DNA from: Aequorivita sp. HC6-5
Lineage (GTDB): Bacteria > Bacteroidota > Bacteroidia > Flavobacteriales > Flavobacteriaceae
Reading direction: 5' to 3'
Assembly (NCBI GenBank): GCA_905182755.1
Contig: CAJJCS010000002.1
Span: 62,001-126,000 of the forward strand
Length of the DNA stretch: 64,000 bases
Of the stretch, positions 1 to 9,679 are shown in pieces. A program made the position numbers and the translations under genes. Below the pieces are notes generated by a model. It saw nothing but the letters and a program-made list of their open reading frames with translations, searched no databases and was not told where the DNA came from. Each line of letters starts with the position of its first letter. The first letter of the stretch is position 1.

Positions 1-195
1 TGGTGTATTAAAACAGTAGTGCAGCGCAATAGTTAGCTCCACAACTCCTAGTGAGGCTCCTAGGTGTCCTTCTTTTACAGCTACAACACCAATAATAAAA
101 TCTCTTAGCTCTTGGGCCAATTGCGGTAATTGATCTTTAGAAAGTAATCTAAGATCTTTGGGAAATGATATGGTCTCTAATAGGTTTTGTGACAC
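1..195 (-). CDS. dxs: 1-deoxy-D-xylulose-5-phosphate synthase, N-terminal part (cut by window edge)
   Basis: The reverse strand reads from a GTG at 195 to the window edge as 65 codons. The segment [15 protein letters not shown] followed by FNTP, with [18 protein letters not shown] before it, is the characteristic N-terminus of DXP synthase, the thiamine-diphosphate enzyme that starts the non-mevalonate isoprenoid pathway from pyruvate and glyceraldehyde 3-phosphate. The GTG start places the usual short leader before the P-x-DLR motif, and an in-frame TAG lies a few codons upstream. It is divergent from tadA; about 130 bases separate the two starts. The catalytic and C-terminal parts lie outside the window. 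Confidence 0.93.
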   Translation of the reverse strand, partial: MSQNLLETISFPKDLRLLSKDQLPQLAQELRDFIIGVVAVKEGHLGASLGVVELTIALHYCFNTP

Positions 196-325
196 AACAC
201 AAAGATACTAGAATTAATACATCGTGCGTGGTTAGTTTTTGTGGTGTATGTAAAATAATGTGTAGCATTATTTTTTTAGTGTATTAACTCAATAACCATT
301 ATTTTTAGGGCTAATAAAACCTATT

Positions 326-775
326 TTGATAACTCCTCACGACGATATTTATTTTATGAAACGCGCCTTGCAAGAAGCGCAAACGGCCTATGATAAATCA
401 GAAATACCTATTGGCGCTGTTATTGTTGCAGATAATCAAATCATAGCAAGGGCACATAATCTTACCCAAACCCTTAATGATGTTACAGCACATGCAGAAA
501 TGCAAGCCATTACAGCGGCCGCTAATTTTTTGGGCGGGAAGTATTTACATAAATGTACGCTATATGTAACCATAGAGCCCTGCCAAATGTGTGCAGGAGC
601 TTTATTTTGGAGTCAAATACCTACCATAGTATATGGCGCCTCTGATTCCCAAAGAGGATGTATTGCAATGAAAACTACTTTGCATCCTAAAACAAAGATA
701 AGTGGTGGGGTTCTTGCCAAAGAGGCGGCTGGCTTACTGCAGCAGTTTTTTATTGAGAAAAGAAACCTTAACTAA
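326..775 (+). CDS. tadA: tRNA-specific adenosine-34 deaminase TadA
   Basis: A 149-aa member of the cytidine/deoxycytidylate deaminase fold. The zinc-binding and catalytic signature is complete: HAEMQAI at about residues 56-62 (His ligand and proton-shuttling Glu) and PCQMCAGAL at about 85-93 (two Cys ligands). The IPIGAVIV segment and C-terminal helix match TadA rather than guanine deaminase. TadA makes inosine at the wobble position of tRNA-Arg(ACG) and is normally essential. The start is a TTG at 326; the first in-frame ATG (356) would delete the conserved TPHDDIYF leader seen in flavobacterial TadA, so TTG is preferred. It is convergent with cspA across a shared terminator. Confidence 0.95.
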   Translation: MITPHDDIYFMKRALQEAQTAYDKSEIPIGAVIVADNQIIARAHNLTQTLNDVTAHAEMQAITAAANFLGGKYLHKCTLYVTIEPCQMCAGALFWSQIPTIVYGASDSQRGCIAMKTTLHPKTKISGGVLAKEAAGLLQQFFIEKRNLN

Positions 776-786
776 AATAGTAAAAC

Positions 787-821
787 AAACAAACCCCACT
801 TTTGTAAAGCGGGGTTTGTTT
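787..821. terminator. bidirectional terminator between tadA and cspA
   Basis: An 11-bp stem, AAACAAACCCC pairing with GGGGTTTGTTT, with a second CTTT/AAAG pairing inside the loop. It is A-rich on the left and T-rich on the right, so it can stop both convergent transcripts. Confidence 0.85.
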
Positions 822-835
822 TGCTAAAAAAAGAA

Positions 836-1027
836 TTATATAGCTGTTACTTGAGCCGCTACTGTTCCTTTTCTTCCTTCTTCTTCAACATATGTTACTT
901 TATCACCTTCGTTAAGAGATGGCCCGTTAACTCCTGTGACGTGTACAAAAATTTCTTGTCCAGTTTCATCATTTGTAATAAAACCAAACCCTTTAGATTC
1001 GTTAAAAAATTTTACTGTTCCTTCCAT
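836..1027 (-). CDS. cold shock protein, CspA family
   Basis: A 63-aa single cold-shock domain protein. It carries both RNA-binding motifs: RNP1-like KGFGFI at about residues 12-17 and RNP2-like IFVHVTGV at about 26-33, with the opening GTVKFFNESKG typical of the family. Such proteins bind single-stranded RNA and DNA and act as RNA chaperones. The length fits the compact flavobacterial form. It is probably a monocistronic unit with its own promoter (two TACATTTG boxes upstream) and the shared terminator after tadA. Whether it is cold-induced or constitutive cannot be read from sequence. Confidence 0.95.
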   Translation of the reverse strand: MEGTVKFFNESKGFGFITNDETGQEIFVHVTGVNGPSLNEGDKVTYVEEEGRKGTVAAQVTAI

Positions 1028-1056
1028 TTTCTAGTTATAATACATTAATAATATAG

Positions 1057-1087
1057 CAAATGTATGGAAAAATAAATATCAAATGTA
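1057..1087 (-). promoter_or_regulatory. candidate cspA promoter, two TACATTTG boxes
   Basis: On the reverse strand two exact TAnnTTTG elements (TACATTTG) lie 23 bases apart, at 1087-1080 and 1064-1057, ahead of the cspA ATG at 1027. The nearer box leaves a 5' leader of roughly 20-25 bases. The TTTG of the farther box could serve as a -33 element for the nearer one, but the 15-base spacer is short. Inference from the Bacteroidota consensus. Confidence 0.45.
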
Positions 1088-1109
1088 GTCTGTAAACGGT
1101 TTTTTGATA

Positions 1110-1355
1110 TTATAACTTATTGTTATTGGTGTATTTACGCATTTTCAAGATGTTTTCTTGATTGAGCATATACTGCTTTACGTCCTTACCTTTCCAACGG
1201 TAATATACAAAAGTTGGCATCCAGATAAAGAACAAGGTAGTAACGCCCAAACCTATGCATAGTTGTGATCTAGCAAGATCTTCTTCACCAATATAAAAGC
1301 CATAGCTTACCAAAATAACTGCTGCAATAAAGAAAATGTATAATAGTATACGCAT
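1110..1355 (-). CDS. small two-helix membrane protein, unknown function
   Basis: An 81-aa protein with two hydrophobic helices (about residues 2-20 and 33-51) separated by a short charged stretch (GEEDLARS), then a basic tail (YRWKGKDVKQYML). I do not recognise a characterised family. The start lies 6 bases downstream of the aspS stop on the same strand, so it is very probably co-transcribed as the last gene of an aspS unit. The topology predicts both termini on the same side; the positive-inside rule puts the basic C-terminus in the cytoplasm. It could be a small accessory or stress membrane protein, but no function should be assigned. Confidence 0.75.
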   Translation of the reverse strand: MRILLYIFFIAAVILVSYGFYIGEEDLARSQLCIGLGVTTLFFIWMPTFVYYRWKGKDVKQYMLNQENILKMRKYTNNNKL

Positions 1356-1361
1356 GTATTT

Positions 1362-3116
1362 TTATTCTTGAATGTCTAGTTTTAGGTGTAGCTCTGTAAG
1401 CTGAGTGTCATCCAGGGGGGCAGGGGCATCAATCATTACATCACGACCGCTATTGTTTTTTGGGAAGGCTATATAATCTCGAATGGTTTCTTGCCCTCCA
1501 AGAATTGCAACTAGCCTGTCTAGACCAAAAGCAATACCTCCATGAGGTGGCGCACCATACTCAAAGGCATCCATCAAAAATCCAAACTGTGCTTTGGCCT
1601 CTTGCTCACTAAAGCCTAAATGTTTTAACATAGTGGCTTGGGTTTGCTTGTCATGAATACGGATAGAACCTCCACCAATTTCATTTCCGTTTAATACTAA
1701 GTCATAGGCATTTGCCTTCACCTCTCCAGGGCTTGTTTCTAGAAGCTCCATCTGTCCAGGTTTTGGTGATGTAAAGGGATGGTGCATGGCATGATAGTTT
1801 CCTGTTTCTTCATCTAGTTCTAACAGCGGAAAATCAACAACCCACAAGGGTGCAAACTCATCCGGCTTTCTAAGGCCTAATCTTTCTGCCAGTTCCATAC
1901 GTAGTGCACTTAATTGCGCACGTACTTTGTTGGTTTGACCAGAGAGCACACAAATTAAATCTCCAGGTTTTGCTCCAGTAGTTTCTGCCCATTTGGCCAA
2001 ATCTTCTTGGTCATAAAACTTATCTACAGAAGATTTAAAACTACCATCATCATTACAACGGCAATATACCATGCCTAGAGCTCCTATTTGAGGACGTCTT
2101 ACCCAGTCTATTAATTTGTCTATTTCTTTTCTTGTAAAGCTATTTGCTCCTGGCACGGCAATACCAACCACTAATTCTGCAGTGTTAAAGACGTTAAATT
2201 CTTTGTGTTTTGCAACTTGGTTTAATTCTCCAAACTCCATTGCAAAACGAATGTCTGGTTTGTCATTTCCATACAAGCGCATCGCATCATCGTACTGCAT
2301 TCTAGGAAATGCTCCAATACTTACTCCGTTAATTTCTTTTAATAAATGGCGAGTTAATCCTTCAAAGGTGTTAAGAATGTCTTCTTGTTCTACAAAAGCC
2401 ATCTCACAATCTATTTGTGTAAACTCTGGCTGTCTGTCTGCACGTAAATCTTCATCTCTAAAGCATTTTACAATCTGGAAGTATTTATCTAAGCCTCCCA
2501 CCATAAGCAGTTGCTTGAATGTCTGGGGTGATTGAGGTAGTGCGTAAAATTGTCCTTGATTCATTCTACTTGGTACTACAAAATCACGAGCACCCTCTGG
2601 AGTAGATTTAATTAAATACGGGGTTTCTACATCTACAAATCCTTGTCCAGATAAGTAGTTGCGCACTGCCATAGATACTTTGTGCCTAAAGATAAGATTT
2701 TCACGCACTGGATTTCTTCTTATATCCAAGTAGCGATATTTCATACGCAGGTCCTCTCCACCGTCTGTAGTGTCTTCAATAGTAAAAGGCGGTGTAAGTG
2801 AGGCGTTAAGAATTGTCACTTTTGAAACTAATATTTCTATATCCCCTGTTGGCATGTTGGGGTTTTTAGACTCACGTTCTATTACAGTTCCTGAGATTTG
2901 AACAACAAACTCACGCCCAAGTTTTTGAGCTTGCTGTATCATGGTTTTTTGTGTGCGCTGGGCATCAAAGATAAGTTGCGTTACACCATAGCGATCACGA
3001 AGATCTACCCAAACCATAAATCCTTTGTCACGAGTTTTTTGTACCCATCCTGCAAGGGTTACTTCCTGTCCTATGTGTTCGGCCCTTAGTTGACCGTTAG
3101 TATGTGTTCTGTACAT
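1362..3116 (-). CDS. aspS: aspartyl-tRNA synthetase
   Basis: A 584-aa class IIb aminoacyl-tRNA synthetase of usual bacterial length. In order: an N-terminal OB-fold anticodon-binding domain (about 1-105, with [10 protein letters not shown] and DLRDRYG), the catalytic core starting near [16 protein letters not shown] (motif 1), [17 protein letters not shown] (motif 2, about residues 218-234), a GAD insertion domain (about 280-420), and motif 3 at [16 protein letters not shown] near the C-terminus. Absence of a linked gatCAB here does not settle whether the enzyme is discriminating. The ATG at 3116 gives the conserved [10 protein letters not shown] start. A small membrane protein follows 6 bases downstream. 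Confidence 0.97.
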   Translation of the reverse strand: MYRTHTNGQLRAEHIGQEVTLAGWVQKTRDKGFMVWVDLRDRYGVTQLIFDAQRTQKTMIQQAQKLGREFVVQISGTVIERESKNPNMPTGDIEILVSKVTILNASLTPPFTIEDTTDGGEDLRMKYRYLDIRRNPVRENLIFRHKVSMAVRNYLSGQGFVDVETPYLIKSTPEGARDFVVPSRMNQGQFYALPQSPQTFKQLLMVGGLDKYFQIVKCFRDEDLRADRQPEFTQIDCEMAFVEQEDILNTFEGLTRHLLKEINGVSIGAFPRMQYDDAMRLYGNDKPDIRFAMEFGELNQVAKHKEFNVFNTAELVVGIAVPGANSFTRKEIDKLIDWVRRPQIGALGMVYCRCNDDGSFKSSVDKFYDQEDLAKWAETTGAKPGDLICVLSGQTNKVRAQLSALRMELAERLGLRKPDEFAPLWVVDFPLLELDEETGNYHAMHHPFTSPKPGQMELLETSPGEVKANAYDLVLNGNEIGGGSIRIHDKQTQATMLKHLGFSEQEAKAQFGFLMDAFEYGAPPHGGIAFGLDRLVAILGGQETIRDYIAFPKNNSGRDVMIDAPAPLDDTQLTELHLKLDIQE

Positions 3117-3549
3117 GGGTATGTGTGTATTTTGTCTTCCCTAAAAGAAGTATGCAAATTTAATAAGTTCTATGATATTGACCGTCTTTTTAAGGGATTT
3201 ATAGCACCTCTAAAAACAACAGAAAGAAATAATTAAAAATTAGGGTGTAAATTTCATGTTATTACAGCTTTTTCTCTGCCTTGGCCTTTTTCTCAGATAG
3301 GCCAACAAAAGCAATAAAAACAATGCTTTATAACTTTCATAGCTATATATTTACATAGTAATTTTGGATTATAGCGAAGTGTAAGAACCTAGATTAACCA
3401 ATAGAAGTATTGGGCACGTATGCCAAAATGATGTTTTTTGTTTCTTACACGTAGTTTTCAATTATACAAAGTCGCCTGTAGCAGTACAGGCGACTTTTTC
3501 TTTTAAAAATACAGGTCAACATATTGCCCCAGATTTTTGTAATACCTCT
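3117..3549. other. 433-base intergenic region between aspS and the RND gene
   Basis: No convincing coding sequence on either strand. It holds the aspS 5' region (a TAAATTTG element at 3162-3155 on the reverse strand, about 40 bases before the start, without a clear -33 TTG) and, at its far end, the hairpin at 3471-3499. The middle (about 3200-3460) is AT-rich; I see no recognisable RNA family in it. Confidence 0.5.
3471..3499. terminator. perfect 10-bp hairpin terminator downstream of the RND gene
   Basis: GTCGCCTGTA, loop GCAG, TACAGGCGAC, then five Ts on the plus strand; the minus-strand side has only TTT before the sequence breaks. It probably ends the efflux operon coming from the right, although the T tract favours plus-strand termination. 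Confidence 0.7.
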
Positions 3550-6500
3550 TTATTGAAGTTTTGTTGGGTTTCTTTGCGCTACAAATACAGCAATTTTCAT
3601 TTTTAGTCGAGTAGCAAAATAGAACAGGATTGGTACAATGATTAATGTCAAAAATGTGGCAATAATTAAACCATATATAACAGTCCAGGCCAAAGGCCCC
3701 CAGAAAATTACATTATCTCCTCCCATATAAATATTAGCATCAAATTCACTAAATAAGGTAAAGAAATTTATGTTTAAGCCAATAGCCAGAGGGATTAGCC
3801 CTAAGACAGTAGTAATTGCTGTTAACAGCACAGGACGTAATCTTGCCTTACCTGCCTGTATGATGCTATCTAGTAAATCTTCTTTTTCAAGGTATTGACT
3901 AGCGTCTAGATCCAGCGTATTTTTCTTTCTATCGATAAGCAGTTGGGTATAATCTAGCAGCACAACACCATTATTAACAACAATACCGGCAAGGGATATA
4001 ATACCCATCATGGTCATGATAATAACAAAAGGAGCTCCAGAAATTACAATACCTCCAAAGACACCAATGAAGCTCAGGAATATAGCTATCATAATAATAA
4101 ATGGTTTAGAGACAGAATTGAATTGAAAAATTAATATCAGAAAAATTAAGCCCAAACCACTAAAAAACGCACCCATTAAAAAGGCCTGTTCTTTATTTTG
4201 TTTTTCTAGTTGCCCTGTGTAATCAATTTTCACGCTATCTGGGATGCCTTCTATATTTAGCATTTCATTTTTTACCTGCGCAACTGCGGCTCCGGCATCT
4301 GTATATCCTGGAGTTAATGCAGAGTACAGTGTTACAATTCTTTTAGATTGTTTGTGCTTTATGGCACTAAATCCAGAGTTATTTTTTTGAGATGCAACTG
4401 TAGAGACTGGTATTTCACGCAGTTTTCCGGTGGGTGTTCTAAAGGTTATAGATTGATTAAAAAGCGCGCTTGAGTTGTAGCGGCTTGCCTTGTTGAAACG
4501 AATATAAATATCATAATCTTCTCCATCTTCTTTGTACACGCCTGCCTTGGCGCCAAATAAAGAATTACGCAGTTGCTGGCCTATTTGCCCAGCATTGACC
4601 CCTAGCTCACCTGCTTTTTCTCTGTCAATGAGAACCTGCATTGCTGGTTTGTCTTTATTGACGTCTATCTTCAGCTCATCTATGGCAGCTATATTTTTGG
4701 TGTTTAAAAAAGCACGCATTTTTTCGGCAGCTGTGATAAGCTCATTATAATCACTACCAGAGAGCTCTATGTTTACAGGTGCTCCTTGTGGAGGGCCATT
4801 AGAGTCTTTCTCTACAGAGATGATAATTCCAGGATAAATTCCCTTTAAATCTTCTTGTACTTTTTTGCGCAATACCTCACTGTCTTCTCCACGGCGGTAT
4901 TTGTACTCTCTCATAGAGGCTGTTATTTTGCCCTTATGAGGCATTTCTGCAGAAGAGCCGCCATCTGTTTGCGGATTCCCAGCACCTTCTCCAACTTGAG
5001 AAACAGCACTTTCTACCAAATAATTAAACCCTCCATCTGTGTACTGGTCACTATTTATAGTGTTGTATACACGCTTTTCAATTTCTTTTGTGATGGCATT
5101 TGTTTTTTCAATAGAAGTCCCTTGGGGATATTCTAGGTAGACAATAATTTGATTGGGTGTGTTGTCTGGAAAAAATTCAATTTTTGTTCTTTGGTTTGAA
5201 ACCGAAATTCCAAATGCTGCAAAAGCTCCAAATAGCATTACAAAAGTAAACCCAATAATAAGATAAGGTCTTGCACCTTTAAAGGCTGTTGTGAGATTTT
5301 TTTTGTACCAATTCTCTAACCTAGTAAGTACTTTGGTTTGAAATGTATTTGCAAGTTTACGGAGTATTAATCTATAGACCCATAACATCGCGGCAGTGAA
5401 TATCATTAGGCTTCCAAGACCGCTATAAGCGCCTCCAAATGCCATAATAAATGCTCCAATACCTATCATAATTGCTGAAATGGCAATGATGTTTTTTAAA
5501 GGCATGTCTTTGTCCTGGGTAGACATAAATTGAGACACCAGCACCGAATTAAAGAATATGGCAACAAATAAAGAGGATCCTAACACCACAGATAGCGTGA
5601 TAGGGAAATAGATCATAAATTGCCCCATTAGCCCTGGCCATAGCCCTAGGGGTATAAATGCAGCGACCGTAGTTGCTGTAGATATAATAATTGGAAATGC
5701 AATTTCTCCAATTCCTTTTTTGGCGGCATCTATGCGGCTAAGCCCTTCCTCGTCCATTAATCGGTATACGTTCTCTACAACTACAATACCATTATCAACC
5801 AACATTCCAAGGCCCATTATTAGTCCAAAAAGTATCATGGTGTTTAATGTGTATCCCATCCAACCCAATATCATTAATGACATAAACATAGACATGGGTA
5901 TTGCAAAACCAACAAACAGCGCATTTTTAAAACCAAGGAAAAACATCAATACCGTTACCACCAAGATGATTCCGAAAATAATGTTATTAACCAAATCATC
6001 TACTTGCCCAATGGTTTTTGATGATTGATCATTGGTGATGTTTACCTGCAGGTTTGAAGGAAATACATTGGCCTGTGTTTGGGCAACAATTCTTTCGATT
6101 TTTTCTGCGGCAGCAACCATGTTTTTCCCAGATCTTTTCTTAACATCTAGCATAACAACTGGGTTGCCGTATTCTCTGGCAAAGGTAGTTCTGTCTTTCT
6201 CTTTAAAACTTACAGTGGCCACATCTTTTAGATAGACTATGTCTCCATTTTCTGACTTTACAACAAAATTTTCTAATTCTTTGGGGTTTTCTATTTCACC
6301 TAAAATCCTGATAGTTCTGCGCTGTCCGCTGGTTTTAAAATTACCTGCAGACATGGTAGTGTTACCATTAGAGATGGCACCTTGAATATCATTAAAACTA
6401 ACAGAAGAGGCCATCATTTTATAGATATCTACAGCAACTTCTACTTCTTTTTCTTGAGCTCCACGAATATCAACTTGCTTTATTTCTTCTAGATTTTCAA

Positions 6501-7038
6501 TTTCATCTTGCAGGTATTCTGCAAATTCTTTTAATTTTTCTACTGGATAATCACCCGAAATATTAATGTTGAGAATGGGCATTTCTTCGCTCATACTGAG
6601 TTCAAAAATAGTAGGTTCTACTTTTGCACCATTAAAGGTAGGCCAATCCTCATTGGAGGTTTGGGTGTCTATCTCGTCTTTAACTTTTTGCTTTGCTTTG
6701 TCTACAGAAATACCTTCATCAAACTCAACTATTACCATAGAGTAGTCTTCTTGAGAGGTGGAGGTTATTTCTACCACATTGCTTACTGTTTTTAATTTAT
6801 CCTCTAGTGGGTCTGTGATAAGTTTTTCAATGTCTTCTGCGGTATTTCCGGGATACACAGAGCTAATGTAAATTTTTGTTTCTCTAATTTCTGGAAAGTT
6901 TTCGCGTGGCATATTATTGTATGCACTTCCTCCTAAAAACAACACCAATAACATTGCCATATAAATGGTTGTTTTGTTATTAATGGCCCAAGATGAAAGT
7001 TTAAACTCTTTCTCGGTATTTTTTTTCTGCTTTGCCAT
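3550..7038 (-). CDS. RND efflux pump, inner-membrane permease (AcrB/HAE family)
   Basis: An 1162-aa resistance-nodulation-division permease. After a short cytoplasmic N-terminus there is TM1, a large periplasmic porter domain, TM2-6, an extra hydrophobic insertion at about residues 515-560, TM7, a second periplasmic domain, and TM8-12. The TM4 proton-relay segment GMLVDNGIVVVENVYRL keeps one Asp of the classical pair, followed by the C-terminal-half counterpart GIVVNNGVVLLDYTQ. It pumps lipophilic or toxic compounds across the envelope using the proton motive force with the adjacent adaptor and outer-membrane channel. It is last in the tetR-tolC-MFP-RND operon, starting 12 bases after the corrected adaptor stop. 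The substrate cannot be read from sequence. Confidence 0.93.
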   Translation of the reverse strand: MAKQKKNTEKEFKLSSWAINNKTTIYMAMLLVLFLGGSAYNNMPRENFPEIRETKIYISSVYPGNTAEDIEKLITDPLEDKLKTVSNVVEITSTSQEDYSMVIVEFDEGISVDKAKQKVKDEIDTQTSNEDWPTFNGAKVEPTIFELSMSEEMPILNINISGDYPVEKLKEFAEYLQDEIENLEEIKQVDIRGAQEKEVEVAVDIYKMMASSVSFNDIQGAISNGNTTMSAGNFKTSGQRRTIRILGEIENPKELENFVVKSENGDIVYLKDVATVSFKEKDRTTFAREYGNPVVMLDVKKRSGKNMVAAAEKIERIVAQTQANVFPSNLQVNITNDQSSKTIGQVDDLVNNIIFGIILVVTVLMFFLGFKNALFVGFAIPMSMFMSLMILGWMGYTLNTMILFGLIMGLGMLVDNGIVVVENVYRLMDEEGLSRIDAAKKGIGEIAFPIIISTATTVAAFIPLGLWPGLMGQFMIYFPITLSVVLGSSLFVAIFFNSVLVSQFMSTQDKDMPLKNIIAISAIMIGIGAFIMAFGGAYSGLGSLMIFTAAMLWVYRLILRKLANTFQTKVLTRLENWYKKNLTTAFKGARPYLIIGFTFVMLFGAFAAFGISVSNQRTKIEFFPDNTPNQIIVYLEYPQGTSIEKTNAITKEIEKRVYNTINSDQYTDGGFNYLVESAVSQVGEGAGNPQTDGGSSAEMPHKGKITASMREYKYRRGEDSEVLRKKVQEDLKGIYPGIIISVEKDSNGPPQGAPVNIELSGSDYNELITAAEKMRAFLNTKNIAAIDELKIDVNKDKPAMQVLIDREKAGELGVNAGQIGQQLRNSLFGAKAGVYKEDGEDYDIYIRFNKASRYNSSALFNQSITFRTPTGKLREIPVSTVASQKNNSGFSAIKHKQSKRIVTLYSALTPGYTDAGAAVAQVKNEMLNIEGIPDSVKIDYTGQLEKQNKEQAFLMGAFFSGLGLIFLILIFQFNSVSKPFIIMIAIFLSFIGVFGGIVISGAPFVIIMTMMGIISLAGIVVNNGVVLLDYTQLLIDRKKNTLDLDASQYLEKEDLLDSIIQAGKARLRPVLLTAITTVLGLIPLAIGLNINFFTLFSEFDANIYMGGDNVIFWGPLAWTVIYGLIIATFLTLIIVPILFYFATRLKMKIAVFVAQRNPTKLQ

Positions 7039-7050
7039 AGTTATTACAAA

Positions 7051-8218
7051 TTAGTAGGTGATGATTTTTACAGATTGCCCGTCTTTTACGCTACGAGCTC
7101 CTTCTTCAATAATTTGATCTCCGTTCTTCAAGGCCTGACAAGACCTCGATGCTATTTCCTTGTTTTTTTCCTGTTTCAATAATCACACGACTAGCCACTG
7201 CTTTGTCTTGATTTATTTGTTTTAGAATATAGATATATTGTTCTCCTTGTGCATTTTCAGAAATAATACTTTGTGGTATCACAATAGCATTTTTGTTTGT
7301 GTAGTCGTTAATTTTTAATCGTGCAGTTAAGTTAGGCTTGATATTGTTTTTCTTGTTTTCTACCTCGATTTCAGCCTTAAATGTTCTGTTATTAGGATTT
7401 ATAAAACTTCCTGTTTGGCTTATTGTTGTCTCTAGGGTTTCTCCAAGTACAGGAAAGGAAACCTCAACTTGTTTTCCTACTATGACACTGGTTATATATG
7501 TTTCTGGCACATCAGCCTTCACGTACATGTTCTCTAAACTCACAATTCTAAGTATTGCGGTTAGTCCTGGGGCTACCACATTTCCTTTCTCTGTAATAAT
7601 ATCATCAATAGTACCAGAAAAAGGAGCCTTAATACTTGCTTTTGCTACTTGTTGTTGCATAGAGTTAACCGCTTTTACTTGTCCATCATAAGCTGTTTTT
7701 GCTTGAAGGTATTGTATTTCGCTACCAATGTTTTGATTCCATAGGCGCTCCTGTCTCTCAAAAGTTGTTTTGGCAAGTGCCATCTGTACCTGCATTTGTG
7801 CCAATGATTGGCTCATGCCACCATCATCTATAGTGGCAAGAAGCTGTCCTTTTTTTACGCGTTGCCCTTTTGTTACATGTACTTTCTTTAAGATACCACC
7901 CATTTCTGGGGTGATTAGAATGTTTTGATCTGTTTCTACACTTGCTTGCAATTCAACATAATGCTTGAAAACCGTCTTACTAGCTATAAAAGAAGTTATT
8001 AAAGGCATGTTTTTTTCTGGATTTAATGCTGCCAGAGCCTTATCTAATGATTTTATTTGCGTATTTATTTCTTGTTGTTGTAATACAATCTTATCACGTC
8101 TTTTTTGTATTGCTTCCGCGTTTTCAGAGGCTATTACCTCTTGGGTTGTTTCTTGTTTTTGGTCTGCGCAGCTAGTTAGCAAAACCGTGATGGTTAGTAG
8201 TGTGATTATTTTTTTCAT
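7051..8218 (-). CDS. RND efflux periplasmic adaptor (membrane fusion protein), frameshifted near C-terminus
   Basis: An HlyD/AcrA-type adaptor. It begins with a lipoprotein signal (LLTSCADQ, lipobox Cys near residue 17), then an alpha-helical hairpin, a lipoyl-like half (GGILKKVHVTKGQRVKKGQLLA), and beta-barrel and membrane-proximal domains. As written, the frame stops early at 7106, ending GLEERRSNY. Removing one base near 7123-7129 gives GDQIIEEGARSVKDG and then QSVKII, ending at TAA 7051-7053, the usual end of the family and 12 bases before the RND start. I therefore give the corrected span, about 388 aa. It bridges the RND pump and the TolC-like channel. The indel is probably a sequence error. 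Confidence 0.88.
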
Positions 8219-8242
8219 AATTGATTGTAGTGCTATTTGATC

Positions 8243-9679
8243 TTAGTATTTGTTTTTAATGTCTTCTACAGACATTCTTAAATTTGGGGTATTTAAAACC
8301 GTCTCCATTTCAGCTTTGGCATTTATAATTTCTACCATAGCATTCAAGTGTTGTTGTTGTACCCTAAATAATTGGCTTTGTGCTTGTCTTAAATCAAAAC
8401 TTGTTGCCAAACCTTCTTTAAACTTTACCTGATTTTTATATTCAATACTTCTGGCCAAGACAAGGTTTTTTTCAGTGTTTTGATAACGATCTAGACTATA
8501 CTGATAGTTGCTTTTTGCTCTTTCAAAGTCTAGTTTTACACGCTGGATTGTTTGATCAAAATCTGTTTTTGCTTGGTCTAGGGCTATTTTTGCTTGCTGA
8601 TTTCTAGCATTTCTCAGGCCACTTGAGAAAACAGGGACATTTAATGTTATTCCAAAAGCAGATGATTGATACCAATTTTGATCACTACTGAAAAAATCAA
8701 ACTGATTTCCAAATCCTGTGTTCCCATAATTGATAAAACCATTTAAAGAAGGCATACCCTGGCTTTGTTCAAGTTTTAATTCTATCACGCGCTGGTTGGT
8801 AAGGTTTTCTGCAAGTTTATAGTCCAGGTTTTTTTCGATTTCCAAGGTGTTGTCCAAAAGAGCCAAAGAAATGTTATCAGAGGTGAGCCCTTCAAGGGTA
8901 TTGGTTAACACCACATTTTTATCTACACTAATACCTAAGGTTAGATTTAATAATTGTTTTGCAATATTAAAAGACCTTTGAGCATTACTTAATTGTGTTT
9001 TCTCATCCAATAATGTAATCTCTAACTGCTGTATAGCTTGTTGTTCTATAAGCCCGTTTTCATAAACCTTTGTTGCCTCAAAGAGGTTTTTTTCTAAATT
9101 AGCAATGTTGTTTTTTGTAATTGCTATAAACGCATCTGCCACTAGCACATTTGCATAGGCCTCGATAACTTGTTTTCTTACCTCTAGGTTTGTTTTTTCG
9201 TTTAGATTTTCATTAAAACTAAGGAGCGATTTTACACCTTCAAGCGCATACAAGTAGCTTCCGTCAAAAATAAGTTGGGTAAGGGTGGCATAGGCTCCTA
9301 AATTTTGTTTTGTCCCGAAAACTATAGGAACAAACCCCTGTGGTGCAATGGGTGTCCCAGTGGCTTGTATACCAAAAAACTCCTCAACGGTATTTATCAC
9401 ACTTGTAGTATTGTCAAAGGCAGCAGCAGGCAATAGTGAAACTCGTTGGCTTATGTTGTTTTCGTAAGAAAAATTAGCGTCTATTTGAGGAAGCCCCATT
9501 GCTGTGGCTTCCCACTTTCGTTTTAAAACTTTAGAGATATCTCTTCTAGAATTAATGGTTGCATAACTACTGTCAATTGCAAAAGAGATTGCCTGTTGTA
9601 AAGAAAAAGAGTAGGTTTTGTCTTGGCCATATCCCTGTAGGCTTACTAGAACGCATACTATAATGATGTATTTTTTCAT
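8243..9679 (-). CDS. TolC-family outer-membrane efflux channel
   Basis: A 478-aa outer membrane factor. A signal peptide (residues 1-18, ending near LQGYGQ) is followed by two repeated halves rich in long amphipathic helices, for example LEKNLFEATKVYENGLIEQQ and, in the second half, RSIEYKNQVKFKEGLATSFD. The latter has the YxxGxxxxxD-type loop seen at the equatorial domain of TolC proteins. It forms the outer-membrane exit duct of the tripartite pump encoded by the next two genes. Its ATG overlaps the tetR stop by one base (TAATG), so translation is probably coupled to the regulator. The length is normal for the family. Confidence 0.93.
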   Translation of the reverse strand: MKKYIIIVCVLVSLQGYGQDKTYSFSLQQAISFAIDSSYATINSRRDISKVLKRKWEATAMGLPQIDANFSYENNISQRVSLLPAAAFDNTTSVINTVEEFFGIQATGTPIAPQGFVPIVFGTKQNLGAYATLTQLIFDGSYLYALEGVKSLLSFNENLNEKTNLEVRKQVIEAYANVLVADAFIAITKNNIANLEKNLFEATKVYENGLIEQQAIQQLEITLLDEKTQLSNAQRSFNIAKQLLNLTLGISVDKNVVLTNTLEGLTSDNISLALLDNTLEIEKNLDYKLAENLTNQRVIELKLEQSQGMPSLNGFINYGNTGFGNQFDFFSSDQNWYQSSAFGITLNVPVFSSGLRNARNQQAKIALDQAKTDFDQTIQRVKLDFERAKSNYQYSLDRYQNTEKNLVLARSIEYKNQVKFKEGLATSFDLRQAQSQLFRVQQQHLNAMVEIINAKAEMETVLNTPNLRMSVEDIKNKY

